From NCBI RefSeq assembly GCF_003471165.1, contig NZ_QRIL01000005.1:1-64000 (forward strand): 64,000 nucleotides of DNA, read 5' to 3'. This DNA comes from Ruminococcus sp. AM22-13. GTDB lineage: Bacteria; Bacillota; Clostridia; Lachnospirales; Lachnospiraceae. Below the pieces are notes generated by a model that worked only from the letters and a program-made list of their open reading frames with translations, was not told where the DNA came from and did no database searches. Position numbers and translations under genes: made by a program. Shown one piece after another: positions 42,246-51,027 of the stretch (positions are counted from its first letter, which is position 1; the number at the start of each line of letters is the position of its first letter).

Positions 42246-43970
42246 TCAGCTAAACGGAGTTCTAAGCATCCTGTCTTCATTTACCAGATAAATGCCTCTC
42301 GGAGTAATCCTTATTTCAGGAATAACCGGCAATGCCATAAATGACAGTGTAATAAACGGATCAAATCCATCTTTTACTCCCATCTCATGAGCTTTCGGAA
42401 TCATTCTTGCCAGGGCTTCATTTACACTTTCATATCCCGCATCACTCATAAGTCCCATCACTGGAAGCGGCAGAGTTCCGTAAATCTCTCCGTTACATAC
42501 CAAGGTGTAACCACCTTGAGTCCGTATCATCTCTTTCACCGCAAGAGCCATATCGTGATCATTGTCTCCCACTACGATAATATTATGAGAATCATGTGAT
42601 ACACTCGAGGCAATCGCACCTCCATGGATTCCATAGCCCTTTACAATGCCAACGCCCATCTTTCCTGTATTTTTGTGTCTTTCAATTACAGCAATCTTCT
42701 GATATTCCTCATTTGAAGTAAAATATCTCTCACCATCTGTTTCCACCCAAGGAACATCTTCCACCACATCTTTCGTCACGATCTGCTTCTCCAGCATCTG
42801 AATCACATGTGCCTTCTCTCCTGAATGTTTCAGTTTCAGACGTTCTTCACTAAATCCCGAAACATGAACCGTATTCTTCAAATGTGGCGGACATGGTTTC
42901 ACTTCAGCTTTCTCATCCTTAATAATCTTCTTTCCACAATGATACACATCTACCACATTCAGATCTGTCACATTATCCAGAATCACAAAATCAGCCTGAC
43001 GTCCGGGCGCGATCATACCAAGCTGATACAACCCATAACATCTTGCCGGCTGTATCGTTGCCATCTGCAAAGCCTTTTCAACCGGAAGCCCCAGTTGCAC
43101 CGCACGCTTCACATTATAATTAATATGCCCCTCTTTACGGATTTCCTCAATATGCTTATCATCCGTACAGAAACAAAAACCGGAAGTATCCGTATGATGC
43201 TCCACAATTCCCTTCACAATCGCATCCAGATTCCGCGCCGCACTTCCCTCACGGATAAGCACCTGCATACCATTTCTCGCTTCAGCCATTGCATATTCAT
43301 AATCCACACACTCATGATCTGTATCAATCCCACCAAGCACATACGCCGCCAGATCACCAGGCGCCAGAAACGGTGCATGACCATCCTTCACTCTGTCCCG
43401 GAACAGATGAAGCTTCTCATGCATGGCAATACTTCCATTAATCACTGATGGTGCATCCATCACTTCCCCAAGTCCCAGAATCCTCGGATGATCCAGATAT
43501 CCCTTCATCTTCCCCGCGGTAAGCAGACATCCATTATCATCCACATGAGTAGCCGGAACACACGACGGCATCATCACATACACATTCGCCGGTGCCTCCT
43601 CCGTCTGATCCAGAATATAATCAATTCCATCCGTACCCGATACATTCGCCGATTCATGCGGATCAACAATAAATGTAGTAGTTCCACACTGCGCCGCCTG
43701 ACGTACCAGCTCTCCCGGTGTCACCAAAGTGGACTCCAGATGCAGATGACTGTCAATAAATCCCGGACAGATCACCTTCCCATCCAGATCAATCTCCGTC
43801 TCCCCCTCATATGTACCAACACCAATCACAATCCCATCCGCGACAGCCACATCACCATCGATAAACTCACCCGTACCAGAACTGAACACACGCCCATTCT
43901 TAAACACCAGCTCCGCCTTCTCAAGACCTCTTGCCATCTGCGAATATCTACGATAAACCTCCAGTTCCAT
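42246..43970 (-). CDS. ade: Adenine deaminase
   Basis: 574 residues. Amidohydrolase metal site PGFIDSHLHLESTLVTP, GTTTFIVDPHESANVSG, then APFLAPGDLAAYVLGGIDTD, FCFCTDDKHIEEI and the composite C-terminal domain (HDSHNIIVVGDNDHDMALAV). This is the Ade family that converts adenine to hypoxanthine and ammonia for purine salvage. Residues 1-20 (MELEVYRRYSQMARGLEKAE) precede the usual start of the fold, normal for the family. GAGGG lies upstream of the ATG. No purine riboswitch pattern was seen in the upstream 100 bp. Confidence 0.93.
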   Translation of the reverse strand: MELEVYRRYSQMARGLEKAELVFKNGRVFSSGTGEFIDGDVAVADGIVIGVGTYEGETEIDLDGKVICPGFIDSHLHLESTLVTPGELVRQAAQCGTTTFIVDPHESANVSGTDGIDYILDQTEEAPANVYVMMPSCVPATHVDDNGCLLTAGKMKGYLDHPRILGLGEVMDAPSVINGSIAMHEKLHLFRDRVKDGHAPFLAPGDLAAYVLGGIDTDHECVDYEYAMAEARNGMQVLIREGSAARNLDAIVKGIVEHHTDTSGFCFCTDDKHIEEIRKEGHINYNVKRAVQLGLPVEKALQMATIQPARCYGLYQLGMIAPGRQADFVILDNVTDLNVVDVYHCGKKIIKDEKAEVKPCPPHLKNTVHVSGFSEERLKLKHSGEKAHVIQMLEKQIVTKDVVEDVPWVETDGERYFTSNEEYQKIAVIERHKNTGKMGVGIVKGYGIHGGAIASSVSHDSHNIIVVGDNDHDMALAVKEMIRTQGGYTLVCNGEIYGTLPLPVMGLMSDAGYESVNEALARMIPKAHEMGVKDGFDPFITLSFMALPVIPEIRITPRGIYLVNEDRMLRTPFS

Positions 43971-44153
43971 AAAACACCCTCCTTTCTCAATCCTTGCAAC
44001 ACATCATGCGCATATAAAAGCTCATGTATTTTCAGACTTTTTTTTGCTAATACTTATTTTTTCTTTATATTTCATTATATATTATCATCTGTCCTCTCAA
44101 TATGCAACTCATTTTTCCTGTACACTTTTCATTTTTAGTCCTTTGAACTAAAC

Positions 44154-44355
44154 AGTGTAGAAAAATATATCTCTTCCGGCACATCTACAGGGGGATTAGT
44201 AACTCTTAGTCTTTGGAAATTTGCGTTGTGTCAGAAAAATTCACTGTCTGAGCCGCAGGCGAGTTTGAATTTTTCTGACACGCTTTTAGCAAATTCCCAA
44301 AGGCTTAGAGTTACTTTCCCCCGCAGCCGTGCCGGAAGAGATATATTTTTCTACA
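44154..44355. repeat. 202-bp imperfect palindrome
   Basis: The two halves are inverted copies of each other. The outer 28 bp (GTGTAGAAAAATATATCTCT and onward into TCCGGCAC) are perfectly complementary. The middle pairs with a few changes (AGTAACTCT(T/A)AG and TTTGG(A/G)AATTTGC). The inner stem GTGTCAGAAAAATTCA pairs with its inverse around a loop with GCCGCAGGCG. There is no ORF. It lies between ade and oleate hydratase, which are both on the minus strand. It could be a mobile palindromic element or a long-hairpin RNA. Confidence 0.85.
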
Positions 44356-44366
44356 CGTCCCTTATT

Positions 44367-44398
44367 CAAAAAAGACTGCAGGCTTCCCCACAGTCTTT
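44367..44398 (-). terminator. Terminator of oleate hydratase gene
   Basis: Stem AAGACTG / CAGTCTT (44371-44377, 44390-44396), followed on the minus strand by TTTTTT. About 40 bp past the gene stop. Confidence 0.8.
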
Positions 44399-44435
44399 TC
44401 ATAATTTAATATATTATTCAGATCTTCAAAAGCGA

Positions 44436-46412
44436 TTACATCATATAATCTTTGATCACATCATGATCCCTCAATACCTTCTCGATTACGGTACCCTTAA
44501 CCACTTTCAGAAGCGGTTTCTTCAATGCATTGAGCGGTCCCGGAAGTTCGATTTCCAGTGGAGATTTACCGTCCATCAGCTTCACACTGCTGTCCAGTAA
44601 CTCTCTGATATCATAAACGCTTCCCCATACTTCCGGCACACCTCTGTCAACACCAAGCAGACCATATACCGCTTCCATAGCAGTTCTCACAGAATATTCT
44701 GTAGTAAATACAGTATCTCTGGGTGTCTCAGCAAACTGTCCAAGGAATGCGAAGTTTACGCAGCCATCCGGAATAACATCAGGTCTGTCACCCTTTGTTC
44801 TCGGCATAAAGAATGCAGTGATATAAGGCATCATTGTCGGTACACAAACTGCACTGTTCTCAGCCAGATCTTCGATATCCTCAACCGGAACACCAAGGTG
44901 ATACAGCCACTCTTCTGTGATTTCCTTACCTGTACACTCTTTCATCGGTTTCTTGACATAGTCGCCAGGTACATCTGTAAACAGACCATATACCCATACG
45001 CAGACTTTATCTTTGTCCTGATCTTTGAACTGTCCCTGTCTGTTGATCGTCCAGCTTAATAACCAGCTGGAATCCTGGCAGCTGACAATACCACCTGTAA
45101 CAACCTTACCAGTTCTCGGGTCACGTTTGCAAATATCTGTGATATACGGAATGATCTTATCATCCAGAGTTGTAACTGTTGCTGACTCCCAGTTTGTCTT
45201 AGCAATATCAGAACAGAATTTCTCAGGATGTCCGAAGGACGAATCCTGTTTTGCGATATTTTTCCAGAGACTCCAGCATCCGCTTGTACGAACCTCTGCG
45301 TCTCCGTTCGGTGCATGATTCTGATCGCCATAGATGGTTCCCTCTGTACAGCTTCCGTTTGTCACAAATACAAGATCATTCTCTGTAAGAACAATTCCCT
45401 TTTCTACGCCGTTTACCTTGCACTCAATAGCTTTTGCAATCTTCTTATTGCCTTCAAACTCAAAGAGTACGTTTGTAACCTCTGTATTGAACTGGAATTC
45501 AACACCTGCTTCTTCCAGATATTTCTGCATTGGCAGAATCAGAGATTCATACTGATTATATTTTGTAAATTTAAGAGCACTGAAATCCGGAAGTCCGGAA
45601 ATATGATGGATAAATCTCTGGAAATACAGTTTCATTTCCAGTGCGCTGTGCCAGTTCTCAAATGCGAACATAGTTCTCCAGTATAACCAGAATGTAGAAT
45701 CAAATACCTCATCATCAAATACATCTTCGATTGTCTTATCATAAAGGTCTTCATCCTTTGTCATAAACAGCTTCATAATCTCCATGCAGCCTTTCTGACT
45801 CAGGTTAAATTTACCATCTGTATGTGCATCCTTGCCTCTCTCTTTTGTTGCACGACAAAGAGAATAGTTCGGATCTTCTTTGTTCAGCCAGTAATATTCA
45901 TCAAGTACAGACACACCTGGTGTTTCGATAGATGGAATACTTCTGAAAAGATCCCATAAGCATTCAAAATGATTTTCCATCTCACGTCCGCCACGCATTA
46001 CATATCCTCTGCTCGGGTCAAAGATACCATCGCATGCACCGCCTGCAATATCCATTGCTTCCAGAATGTGGATATTTTTTCCAGGCATCTGTCCGTCACG
46101 AACCAGGAAACAAGCTGCTGCAAGAGAAGCAAGACCACTTCCGACGATATATGCATGTTTATCATCTACGCCTTCTGGTTTTCTCGGATGCGCAAATGCT
46201 TCGTAGTTACCATTGGAATAATAAATTCCCTTGCTGTTTTTTTCATATTTTCCACGCTCTGTATTGCGGTATTCACTCGTGTTGTGAAGTGCATCATATT
46301 CTTCTTTTTTCTTTGTCTCAGTTGTTTTATATTTCTTTCCTGCTACCACTGCTGCTACGCCGGCTCCTACTGCTAATGCGGATACAAGTCCTAAACCTTT
46401 ATTTTTACTCAT
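44436..46412 (-). CDS. ohyA: Oleate hydratase (MCRA family)
   Basis: FAD protein that adds water to the cis-9 bond of oleate, making 10-hydroxystearate. ATG at 46412 (MSKNKGLGLVSALAVGAG) is used, with AGGTGG 9 bp upstream. Conserved family segments are AYIVGSGLASLAAACFLVRD, GACDGIFDPSRGYVMRGGRE, MENHFECLWDLF, YYWLNKEDPNYSLCR and LPDFSALKFTKYNQYESLIL. An N-terminal hydrophobic helix (about residues 7-24) precedes the core by some 70 residues; this could tether the enzyme to the membrane. The enzyme protects many gut Firmicutes from unsaturated fatty acids. A TetR gene upstream on the same strand may control it. Confidence 0.93.
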   Translation of the reverse strand: MSKNKGLGLVSALAVGAGVAAVVAGKKYKTTETKKKEEYDALHNTSEYRNTERGKYEKNSKGIYYSNGNYEAFAHPRKPEGVDDKHAYIVGSGLASLAAACFLVRDGQMPGKNIHILEAMDIAGGACDGIFDPSRGYVMRGGREMENHFECLWDLFRSIPSIETPGVSVLDEYYWLNKEDPNYSLCRATKERGKDAHTDGKFNLSQKGCMEIMKLFMTKDEDLYDKTIEDVFDDEVFDSTFWLYWRTMFAFENWHSALEMKLYFQRFIHHISGLPDFSALKFTKYNQYESLILPMQKYLEEAGVEFQFNTEVTNVLFEFEGNKKIAKAIECKVNGVEKGIVLTENDLVFVTNGSCTEGTIYGDQNHAPNGDAEVRTSGCWSLWKNIAKQDSSFGHPEKFCSDIAKTNWESATVTTLDDKIIPYITDICKRDPRTGKVVTGGIVSCQDSSWLLSWTINRQGQFKDQDKDKVCVWVYGLFTDVPGDYVKKPMKECTGKEITEEWLYHLGVPVEDIEDLAENSAVCVPTMMPYITAFFMPRTKGDRPDVIPDGCVNFAFLGQFAETPRDTVFTTEYSVRTAMEAVYGLLGVDRGVPEVWGSVYDIRELLDSSVKLMDGKSPLEIELPGPLNALKKPLLKVVKGTVIEKVLRDHDVIKDYMM

Positions 46413-46560
46413 AATACACATCCACCTTTCTCAGATTTTTTCGGACGTTCTTTCAGATTTATATTTTTCCCATATTTAAAGGATTTCATCCATCCGAATT
46501 TTCTTTTTTCTTGTTGCTATGGCTGTATATTAACAGCAAAAATATCTTTTCTCAATTTAC

Positions 46561-46603
46561 AAAAACCGCAGAATGATAAGTTTTTTATCACCCTGCGGTT
46601 TTT
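46561..46603 (-). terminator. Terminator downstream of TetR gene
   Basis: Stem AAAAACCGCAG / CTGCGGTTTTT (46561-46571, 46593-46603) flanked by T and A runs, so active on either strand. It separates the TetR gene from ohyA. Confidence 0.8.
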
Positions 46604-46637
46604 GTAAAGTTTTTACAACTATTCAGTACCCTCGAAG

Positions 46638-47222
46638 TTAACCGATTTCCGAATAGCATTCTTCGCTATTTTTCTGAAAATTGTGGATAGAGGTTGTCAC
46701 CGTATTATGAAGAGTAAGGCTCATCTTATTTACCAGTTCCTCTATATCCGCCTTCATGCCTTCCTGAATCCACTCAAGCATGATACCAACAAATCCATAT
46801 TTATAAAAGTTCGCAATGAATTTCTTATCTTCTCCACTGATATCCAGATCTTTACTCTTTTCCTGCACTACACCCACGATCAGGTCATATGTAAGATGGT
46901 AAAGATAACGTTCCATCCTCTCCCTGTCTACATTTCTGTAAACATTCATAATAAACGGTTTGTTTTCCAGTACTGCCTCAAAAATCTGAGTCAGTCCTTC
47001 TGTCCATGAATCATACGTTTTTTTGCCCTGAAGTGCTTTCGTTCCATCCTCAACACAAGACCATTCTACCAAATCATAAATATCTTTAAAATGATAGTAA
47101 AAAGCCATACGGCTGATTCCGCAGTCTGTAGTGATATCAGTGATTGTAATCTTATCCAGTGGTTTCTTCAGAAGAAGTCTTTTCAAAGATTCTTCCAGTG
47201 CTGCTTTGGTTGCATTTGGCAT
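46638..47222 (-). CDS. TetR-family transcriptional regulator
   Basis: 194 residues. The N-terminal helix-turn-helix reads LDKITITDITTDCGISRMAF then YYHFKDIYDLVEW, and the C-terminal ligand domain is of the DhaS/TetR_C_8 type (LENKPFIMNVYRNVDRE). It lies upstream of ohyA on the same strand, with a terminator between. The likely role is repression of the fatty-acid-hydratase gene or its own gene; the ligand may be a fatty acid or acyl-CoA. This pairing is inference from position. Confidence 0.85.
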   Translation of the reverse strand: MPNATKAALEESLKRLLLKKPLDKITITDITTDCGISRMAFYYHFKDIYDLVEWSCVEDGTKALQGKKTYDSWTEGLTQIFEAVLENKPFIMNVYRNVDRERMERYLYHLTYDLIVGVVQEKSKDLDISGEDKKFIANFYKYGFVGIMLEWIQEGMKADIEELVNKMSLTLHNTVTTSIHNFQKNSEECYSEIG

Positions 47223-47291
47223 ATAACACCTCCTGTTTCTTTACAAACCGTCTGTTTTATAATTACTCGACACGAAATGAAAAACAATCTT

Positions 47292-47792
47292 TTATTTCCA
47301 GTCGTAATTTCTTAAATGTCCTTCCAGATTCATATGATCAAAATTATTCTGACGTAATGCCTCGTACAGAACGATTGCCACAGAATTGCTCAGATTCAGG
47401 GAACGGATGTCTCCGATCATTGGGATTCTCACGCATGTTTCCTGATTGTTTACCAGAATATTCTCCGGGATTCCGGCACTCTCTTTTCCAAACATAATGT
47501 AGCAGTCTTCCTCATAATGAACATCTGTGTAAGTCTGCGGTGCTTTTGTCGTTGCATAATAAATCTTTGCCCCGGGATTCTTCTCCAGGAAATCCTCGAA
47601 GTCCAGATATGTGGTCACATCCAGATCTTTCCAGTAATCCATGCCGGCTCTCTTTAATGCTTTCTCACTTAAAGAAAAGCCAAGTGGCTCGATCAGATGA
47701 AGTCTGGTTCCTGTTGCCACACAGGTACGGCCGATGTTTCCTGTATTTGCAGGAATCTCCGGCTCATGAAGTACAATATTTAACTTTGCCAT
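47292..47792 (-). CDS. trmL: tRNA (cytidine/uridine-34 2'-O)-methyltransferase TrmL
   Basis: 166-residue SPOUT methyltransferase: LNIVLHEPEIPANTGNIGRT (motif 1), MFGKESAGIPENIL (motif 2) and IPMIGDIRSLNLSNSVAIVL (motif 3, the knotted SAM site). Length and motifs match TrmL/CspR, which methylates the wobble ribose of tRNA-Leu. Starts with a good ribosome-binding site (AAGAGG). Confidence 0.93.
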   Translation of the reverse strand: MAKLNIVLHEPEIPANTGNIGRTCVATGTRLHLIEPLGFSLSEKALKRAGMDYWKDLDVTTYLDFEDFLEKNPGAKIYYATTKAPQTYTDVHYEEDCYIMFGKESAGIPENILVNNQETCVRIPMIGDIRSLNLSNSVAIVLYEALRQNNFDHMNLEGHLRNYDWK

Positions 47793-47900
47793 TTTTGTTT
47801 CATTCCTCTTTTAATCTAATTTATTAGATATACTTATATTTTCTATTCTCAGAAAATCACCTTAATATTCTATATCTTTACAGTTGCAAAGTTATATCCA

Positions 47901-48584
47901 TTATACAGATTTCTTCAATATACGGTATATCTCATCTTCAGCAGGACGTTCCAGGTAACGGGCACTGCCGCCGCTGTACAGAAGCCTGTCATTACCATTA
48001 TTTGTCTGACCGATAATCTCTGCCATAAAGCCTGCATTTCGAAGTTTCTGCACCAGAGCTTCGCCTCCCCGGATTCCGATCAGCACGGAACCTTCTGCCT
48101 GAAGTTTGTATGGATTCAGATCAAAAATTTCACATACCTCTATCGTCTCCTGCCGGACCGGAACTTTTCGAAAGTCTGCTTCCAGCCCTACTTCTGAGGC
48201 TTCTGCCATCTTCCAGAGCGCACTTAAGAAGCCGCCTTCGCCCATGTCATATAATGCGCTGGCACCTGCTTCCTGTGCAATATTCCAGACAATACTTTTC
48301 TTCTCTCTTTGCGCGCTTCCAGTTTCAATCTGATCAGTATCCTGTTCATTCGGTACAGTCTGATCCTCCACCTCTTTCTGCGCTCCGTATTCTTCCCACA
48401 AAGAAATACAATTCCGGATAAATCCGGCTGAAAAGCGTTCTGCCAATATATCTTTTTTATTTTCTGCAATGACAGAGGTTCCTTTTAAGGCAACCGGACA
48501 TGCTACTACCAACTCATCTCCCGGCTGCAGGCATCCTGTTATCTCTGCCTTAAGAGCCTCCATTGCCGCCTGTCCAAGTCTCAT
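47901..48584 (-). CDS. AIR-synthase-related protein, C-terminal-domain type
   Basis: 227 residues. The readable fold is the C-terminal AIRS domain seen in PurM/HypE/SelD: GDELVVACPVALKGTSVIAE, ASALYDMGEGGFLSALWKMA, ETIEVCEIFDLNPYKLQAEG and SVLIGIRGGEALVQKLRNAG. The usual N-terminal ATP-binding AIRS half is absent, so this is a stand-alone half protein rather than an enzyme I can name. An acidic, Gln-rich insert (about residues 70-95) interrupts the domain. It lies downstream of a small membrane-protein gene on the same strand. Confidence 0.75.
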   Translation of the reverse strand: MRLGQAAMEALKAEITGCLQPGDELVVACPVALKGTSVIAENKKDILAERFSAGFIRNCISLWEEYGAQKEVEDQTVPNEQDTDQIETGSAQREKKSIVWNIAQEAGASALYDMGEGGFLSALWKMAEASEVGLEADFRKVPVRQETIEVCEIFDLNPYKLQAEGSVLIGIRGGEALVQKLRNAGFMAEIIGQTNNGNDRLLYSGGSARYLERPAEDEIYRILKKSV

Positions 48585-48605
48585 TTATTTTCTCCTGAAA
48601 AATTC

Positions 48606-48710
48606 TTATACAAGTAGAGACAGAACTGTCGGCACTACCATTGCAAGTACTAAAATGATTGCAATAATCGCGGTAATTATTTTACGGTTCTTCGGATTAA
48701 ACATACCCAT
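48606..48710 (-). CDS. Small single-pass membrane protein, 34 aa
   Basis: MGMFNPKNRKIITAIIAIIL continues VLAMVVPTVLSLLV. A positively charged N-terminus and one transmembrane helix. AGAGGTGAAG lies upstream of the ATG. The pattern (short basic head, helix, immediate end) resembles the stressosome-linked miniprotein Prli42, but sequence alone does not prove that. It is conserved-looking and sits between two genes of the same strand. Confidence 0.65.
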   Translation of the reverse strand: MGMFNPKNRKIITAIIAIILVLAMVVPTVLSLLV

Positions 48711-48782
48711 TTTTCTTCACCTCTTTAAATTCTGCTGACTTTCTCAGTCACCCTTGTAACTCTGTTCATCTTTTCAGTAACA

Positions 48783-50462
48783 TCATTCATCTTTTGCTGC
48801 ATTTTCCATTACTTTCTCAGTTACATCTTCCACATGCGCATTATTGGTAAGCGGATCGCGGTCTGCATAATCAAACAGCAGCACCTTTCCATCTGCAAAT
48901 ACTTCCACATGTGCATTCTTTGCCACTTTTTCCCGTTTTCTGAAGTCCCATATCTGTCTCTCAAAAGGTTTCTGGTCTTTTGCAAAACCCGGCCGGCTTT
49001 TTAAATTTTCTCTCAGATACAGGTCATAGACCATCTGGTCTTTCACCTTATCCATGGAAATCTCCGGCACATTTTCCAGAAATTCCAACAGAATTTCATA
49101 TCGGCGCATTCTTGTATGAGAAACATCTCCGTAACCTTTTTCCATGTAAAATCTGCCAAGTCCCTCATAAATAGAGAATGCATCCGGGAAAAAGCCTTCC
49201 AGATATTCTAATGTATTCTGGAATTGACCACTATTATAGTACACTTCCACCATATTTTCCACATTTTTCAGCTTTAATACATGATCATAATCCAGCCATT
49301 TTGTAGAAAGCACCTCATATGGCTCGCGTGTTTTGTATACGATCTCATATTCCTGACACATTTCCATCATATGAGAGCCTTTCAGTACTTTGAGGAATCC
49401 AAGCTGTAACTGCTGAGGTTTTAGTGCATATACGTCATTAAAGGATTTCCTGAAGCTGTCATAATCTTCATAAGGCAGTCCTGCAATCAGATCCAGGTGC
49501 TGATGAATATTTCCGAAACTGTGGATTCTGTTCACAATTCCCTTCAGTTTTTCAAAATCCATAGTTCTGTGAATTGCCTTAATGGTGTCCGGGTTTGTGG
49601 ACTGTACTCCGATTTCCAGCTGAATCAGCCCCGGACGCATAGTGGACATCTCCTGTAATTCCTCTTCACGCAATAAATCCGCAGAAATTTCGAAATGAAA
49701 GTTTGTTACCCCATTATCATGTTCATTGATATACTTCCAGATTGCCATCGCGTGGTCATGCTTACAGTTAAACGTACGGTCTACAAACTTCACCTGCGGA
49801 ACTTTATTGTCTATAAAAAACTGAAGTTCTTTCTTCACCATCTCTATGTCTCTGAAGCGAAGCTTCTTATCTATGGAAGAAAGGCAATAACTGCATGAAA
49901 ACGGACAGCCTCTGCTGCTTTCATAGTAAATGATCCTGTTCTTAAAGTCTGCCAGATCTTTGTAAATAAACGGAATACTGCTAAGATCCATAATCTGACG
50001 CCATCCATTATGTACGATTTTTTCCCCGTCCCTGTAACAGACTCCTGTTATATCTTTCAGATCTGCCGGTGACTGTTCTATATAATGTCCGGAAAGTTCG
50101 AGGAAAGTTTCCTCCCCTTCTCCGACCATAACACCTGTAAATTCCGGATTCTCTGCAAGAAATTTCTCTGCATCATAAGAAACTTCCGGACCGCCGGCCC
50201 AGAAGTCGGCGTCCGGAAGAATCTTCGTCAGATCTGCCATCAGTTCTTTTACAAAAGAAATGTTCCAGATATAACAGGACACGCATACCACATCCGGATG
50301 CTCCAGATAAATATCGCGCATGATATCATCTTTCTGCTGATTAATAGTATATTCCTTCAATATAATATGATCCGCATATTTCGCTGCATATGCCTGAAGA
50401 TCATAAACCGCGAGATTGGAATGAATATATTTGGCATTGCATGCCGCTAATAAAATCTTCAT
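48783..50462 (-). CDS. B12-binding-domain radical SAM protein (DUF4080)
   Basis: 559 residues. The N-terminal cobalamin-binding-like Rossmann domain includes VVCVSCYIWNISFVKELMAD and GVMVGEGEETFLEL. The radical SAM core has Cys186-x3-Cys190-x2-Cys193 (ESSRGCPFSCSYC) and ISADLLREEELQEM, LIAGLPYEDYDSF. The C-terminus matches DUF4080 (VLSTKWLDYDHVLKLKNVEN). Members are thought to be methyl- or thio-transferases; the substrate is not known. It begins 6 bp downstream of trxA, possibly cotranscribed. Confidence 0.88.
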   Translation of the reverse strand: MKILLAACNAKYIHSNLAVYDLQAYAAKYADHIILKEYTINQQKDDIMRDIYLEHPDVVCVSCYIWNISFVKELMADLTKILPDADFWAGGPEVSYDAEKFLAENPEFTGVMVGEGEETFLELSGHYIEQSPADLKDITGVCYRDGEKIVHNGWRQIMDLSSIPFIYKDLADFKNRIIYYESSRGCPFSCSYCLSSIDKKLRFRDIEMVKKELQFFIDNKVPQVKFVDRTFNCKHDHAMAIWKYINEHDNGVTNFHFEISADLLREEELQEMSTMRPGLIQLEIGVQSTNPDTIKAIHRTMDFEKLKGIVNRIHSFGNIHQHLDLIAGLPYEDYDSFRKSFNDVYALKPQQLQLGFLKVLKGSHMMEMCQEYEIVYKTREPYEVLSTKWLDYDHVLKLKNVENMVEVYYNSGQFQNTLEYLEGFFPDAFSIYEGLGRFYMEKGYGDVSHTRMRRYEILLEFLENVPEISMDKVKDQMVYDLYLRENLKSRPGFAKDQKPFERQIWDFRKREKVAKNAHVEVFADGKVLLFDYADRDPLTNNAHVEDVTEKVMENAAKDE

Positions 50463-50468
50463 AAATCC

Positions 50469-50771
50469 TTAGCCTTCCAGTGCACTTTTCAGTTCTTCTT
50501 TGGAAGTAAGGCCAACGAAACGCTGTGCTTCTGCACCGTCTTTGAACAGAATCAGTGTCGGGATGCTCACAACACGAAACTGCTGTGCAAGTGCCATATT
50601 CTGGTCTACGTCTACTTTACCAACTGCGTATCCTTCCTCTGCCAGTTCTTCTACAACCGGTCCCTGACGCATGCATGGTCCACACCATGTTGCCCAGAAA
50701 TCGATAAGAATTGGTTTCTCTGATTTTAATACTTCTGCCTCGAAATTTGCTGTTGTAATCTCTTTTGCCAT
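50469..50771 (-). CDS. trxA: Thioredoxin
   Basis: 100 residues with the redox site FWATWCGPCM (Cys30, Cys33), the VDVDQN strand and the cis-Pro region VSIPTLILFKDG. It reduces disulfides in ribonucleotide reductase, peroxidases and other proteins. GGAGAT lies upstream of the ATG. The reductase gene (51028) is just upstream on the same strand, separated by a palindromic repeat. Confidence 0.95.
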   Translation of the reverse strand: MAKEITTANFEAEVLKSEKPILIDFWATWCGPCMRQGPVVEELAEEGYAVGKVDVDQNMALAQQFRVVSIPTLILFKDGAEAQRFVGLTSKEELKSALEG

Positions 50772-50894
50772 AATTCATATCTCCTTTGCTTATTCTTTAT
50801 AAAAATTTACAATGTAAGTTCTCTGATTTTATAATATCAACACTATAACTCTGGTCAATCGGATATTCGCAATCCGCTTTCGCTACTTGCTCAT

Positions 50895-51014
50895 AACCGA
50901 ATAACTGCTTCGCAGTTTATCAGGAGGGGCTTGTACCCCTCCTGATACAAGTAAGTCCCCACCCGCTGCTTATTACTCTTCGCAATTGAAGCAGGGGACT
51001 TACTTGATTCGGTT
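50895..51014. repeat. Nested palindromic intergenic repeat, copy A
   Basis: Outer AACCGAAT (50895) pairs with ATTCGGTT (51007-51014). Inside are an 11-bp stem ATCAGGAGGGG / CCCCTCCTGAT (50919-50929, 50936-50946) and a second stem AAGTAAGTCCCC... / ...GGGGACTTACTT (50950-51005). The second half recurs at 52098-52162 and, decayed, at 55155-55190. Looks like a miniature mobile repeat between trxA and trxB. Confidence 0.75.
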
Positions 51015-51027
51015 AAATTTTCAGTTT

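Noticed and set aside
42825..44138. Two long plus-strand open frames (42825-43448, 43488-44138) opposite adenine deaminase
   Set aside because: His/Arg-rich shadow translations of a conserved gene, with no start signals.
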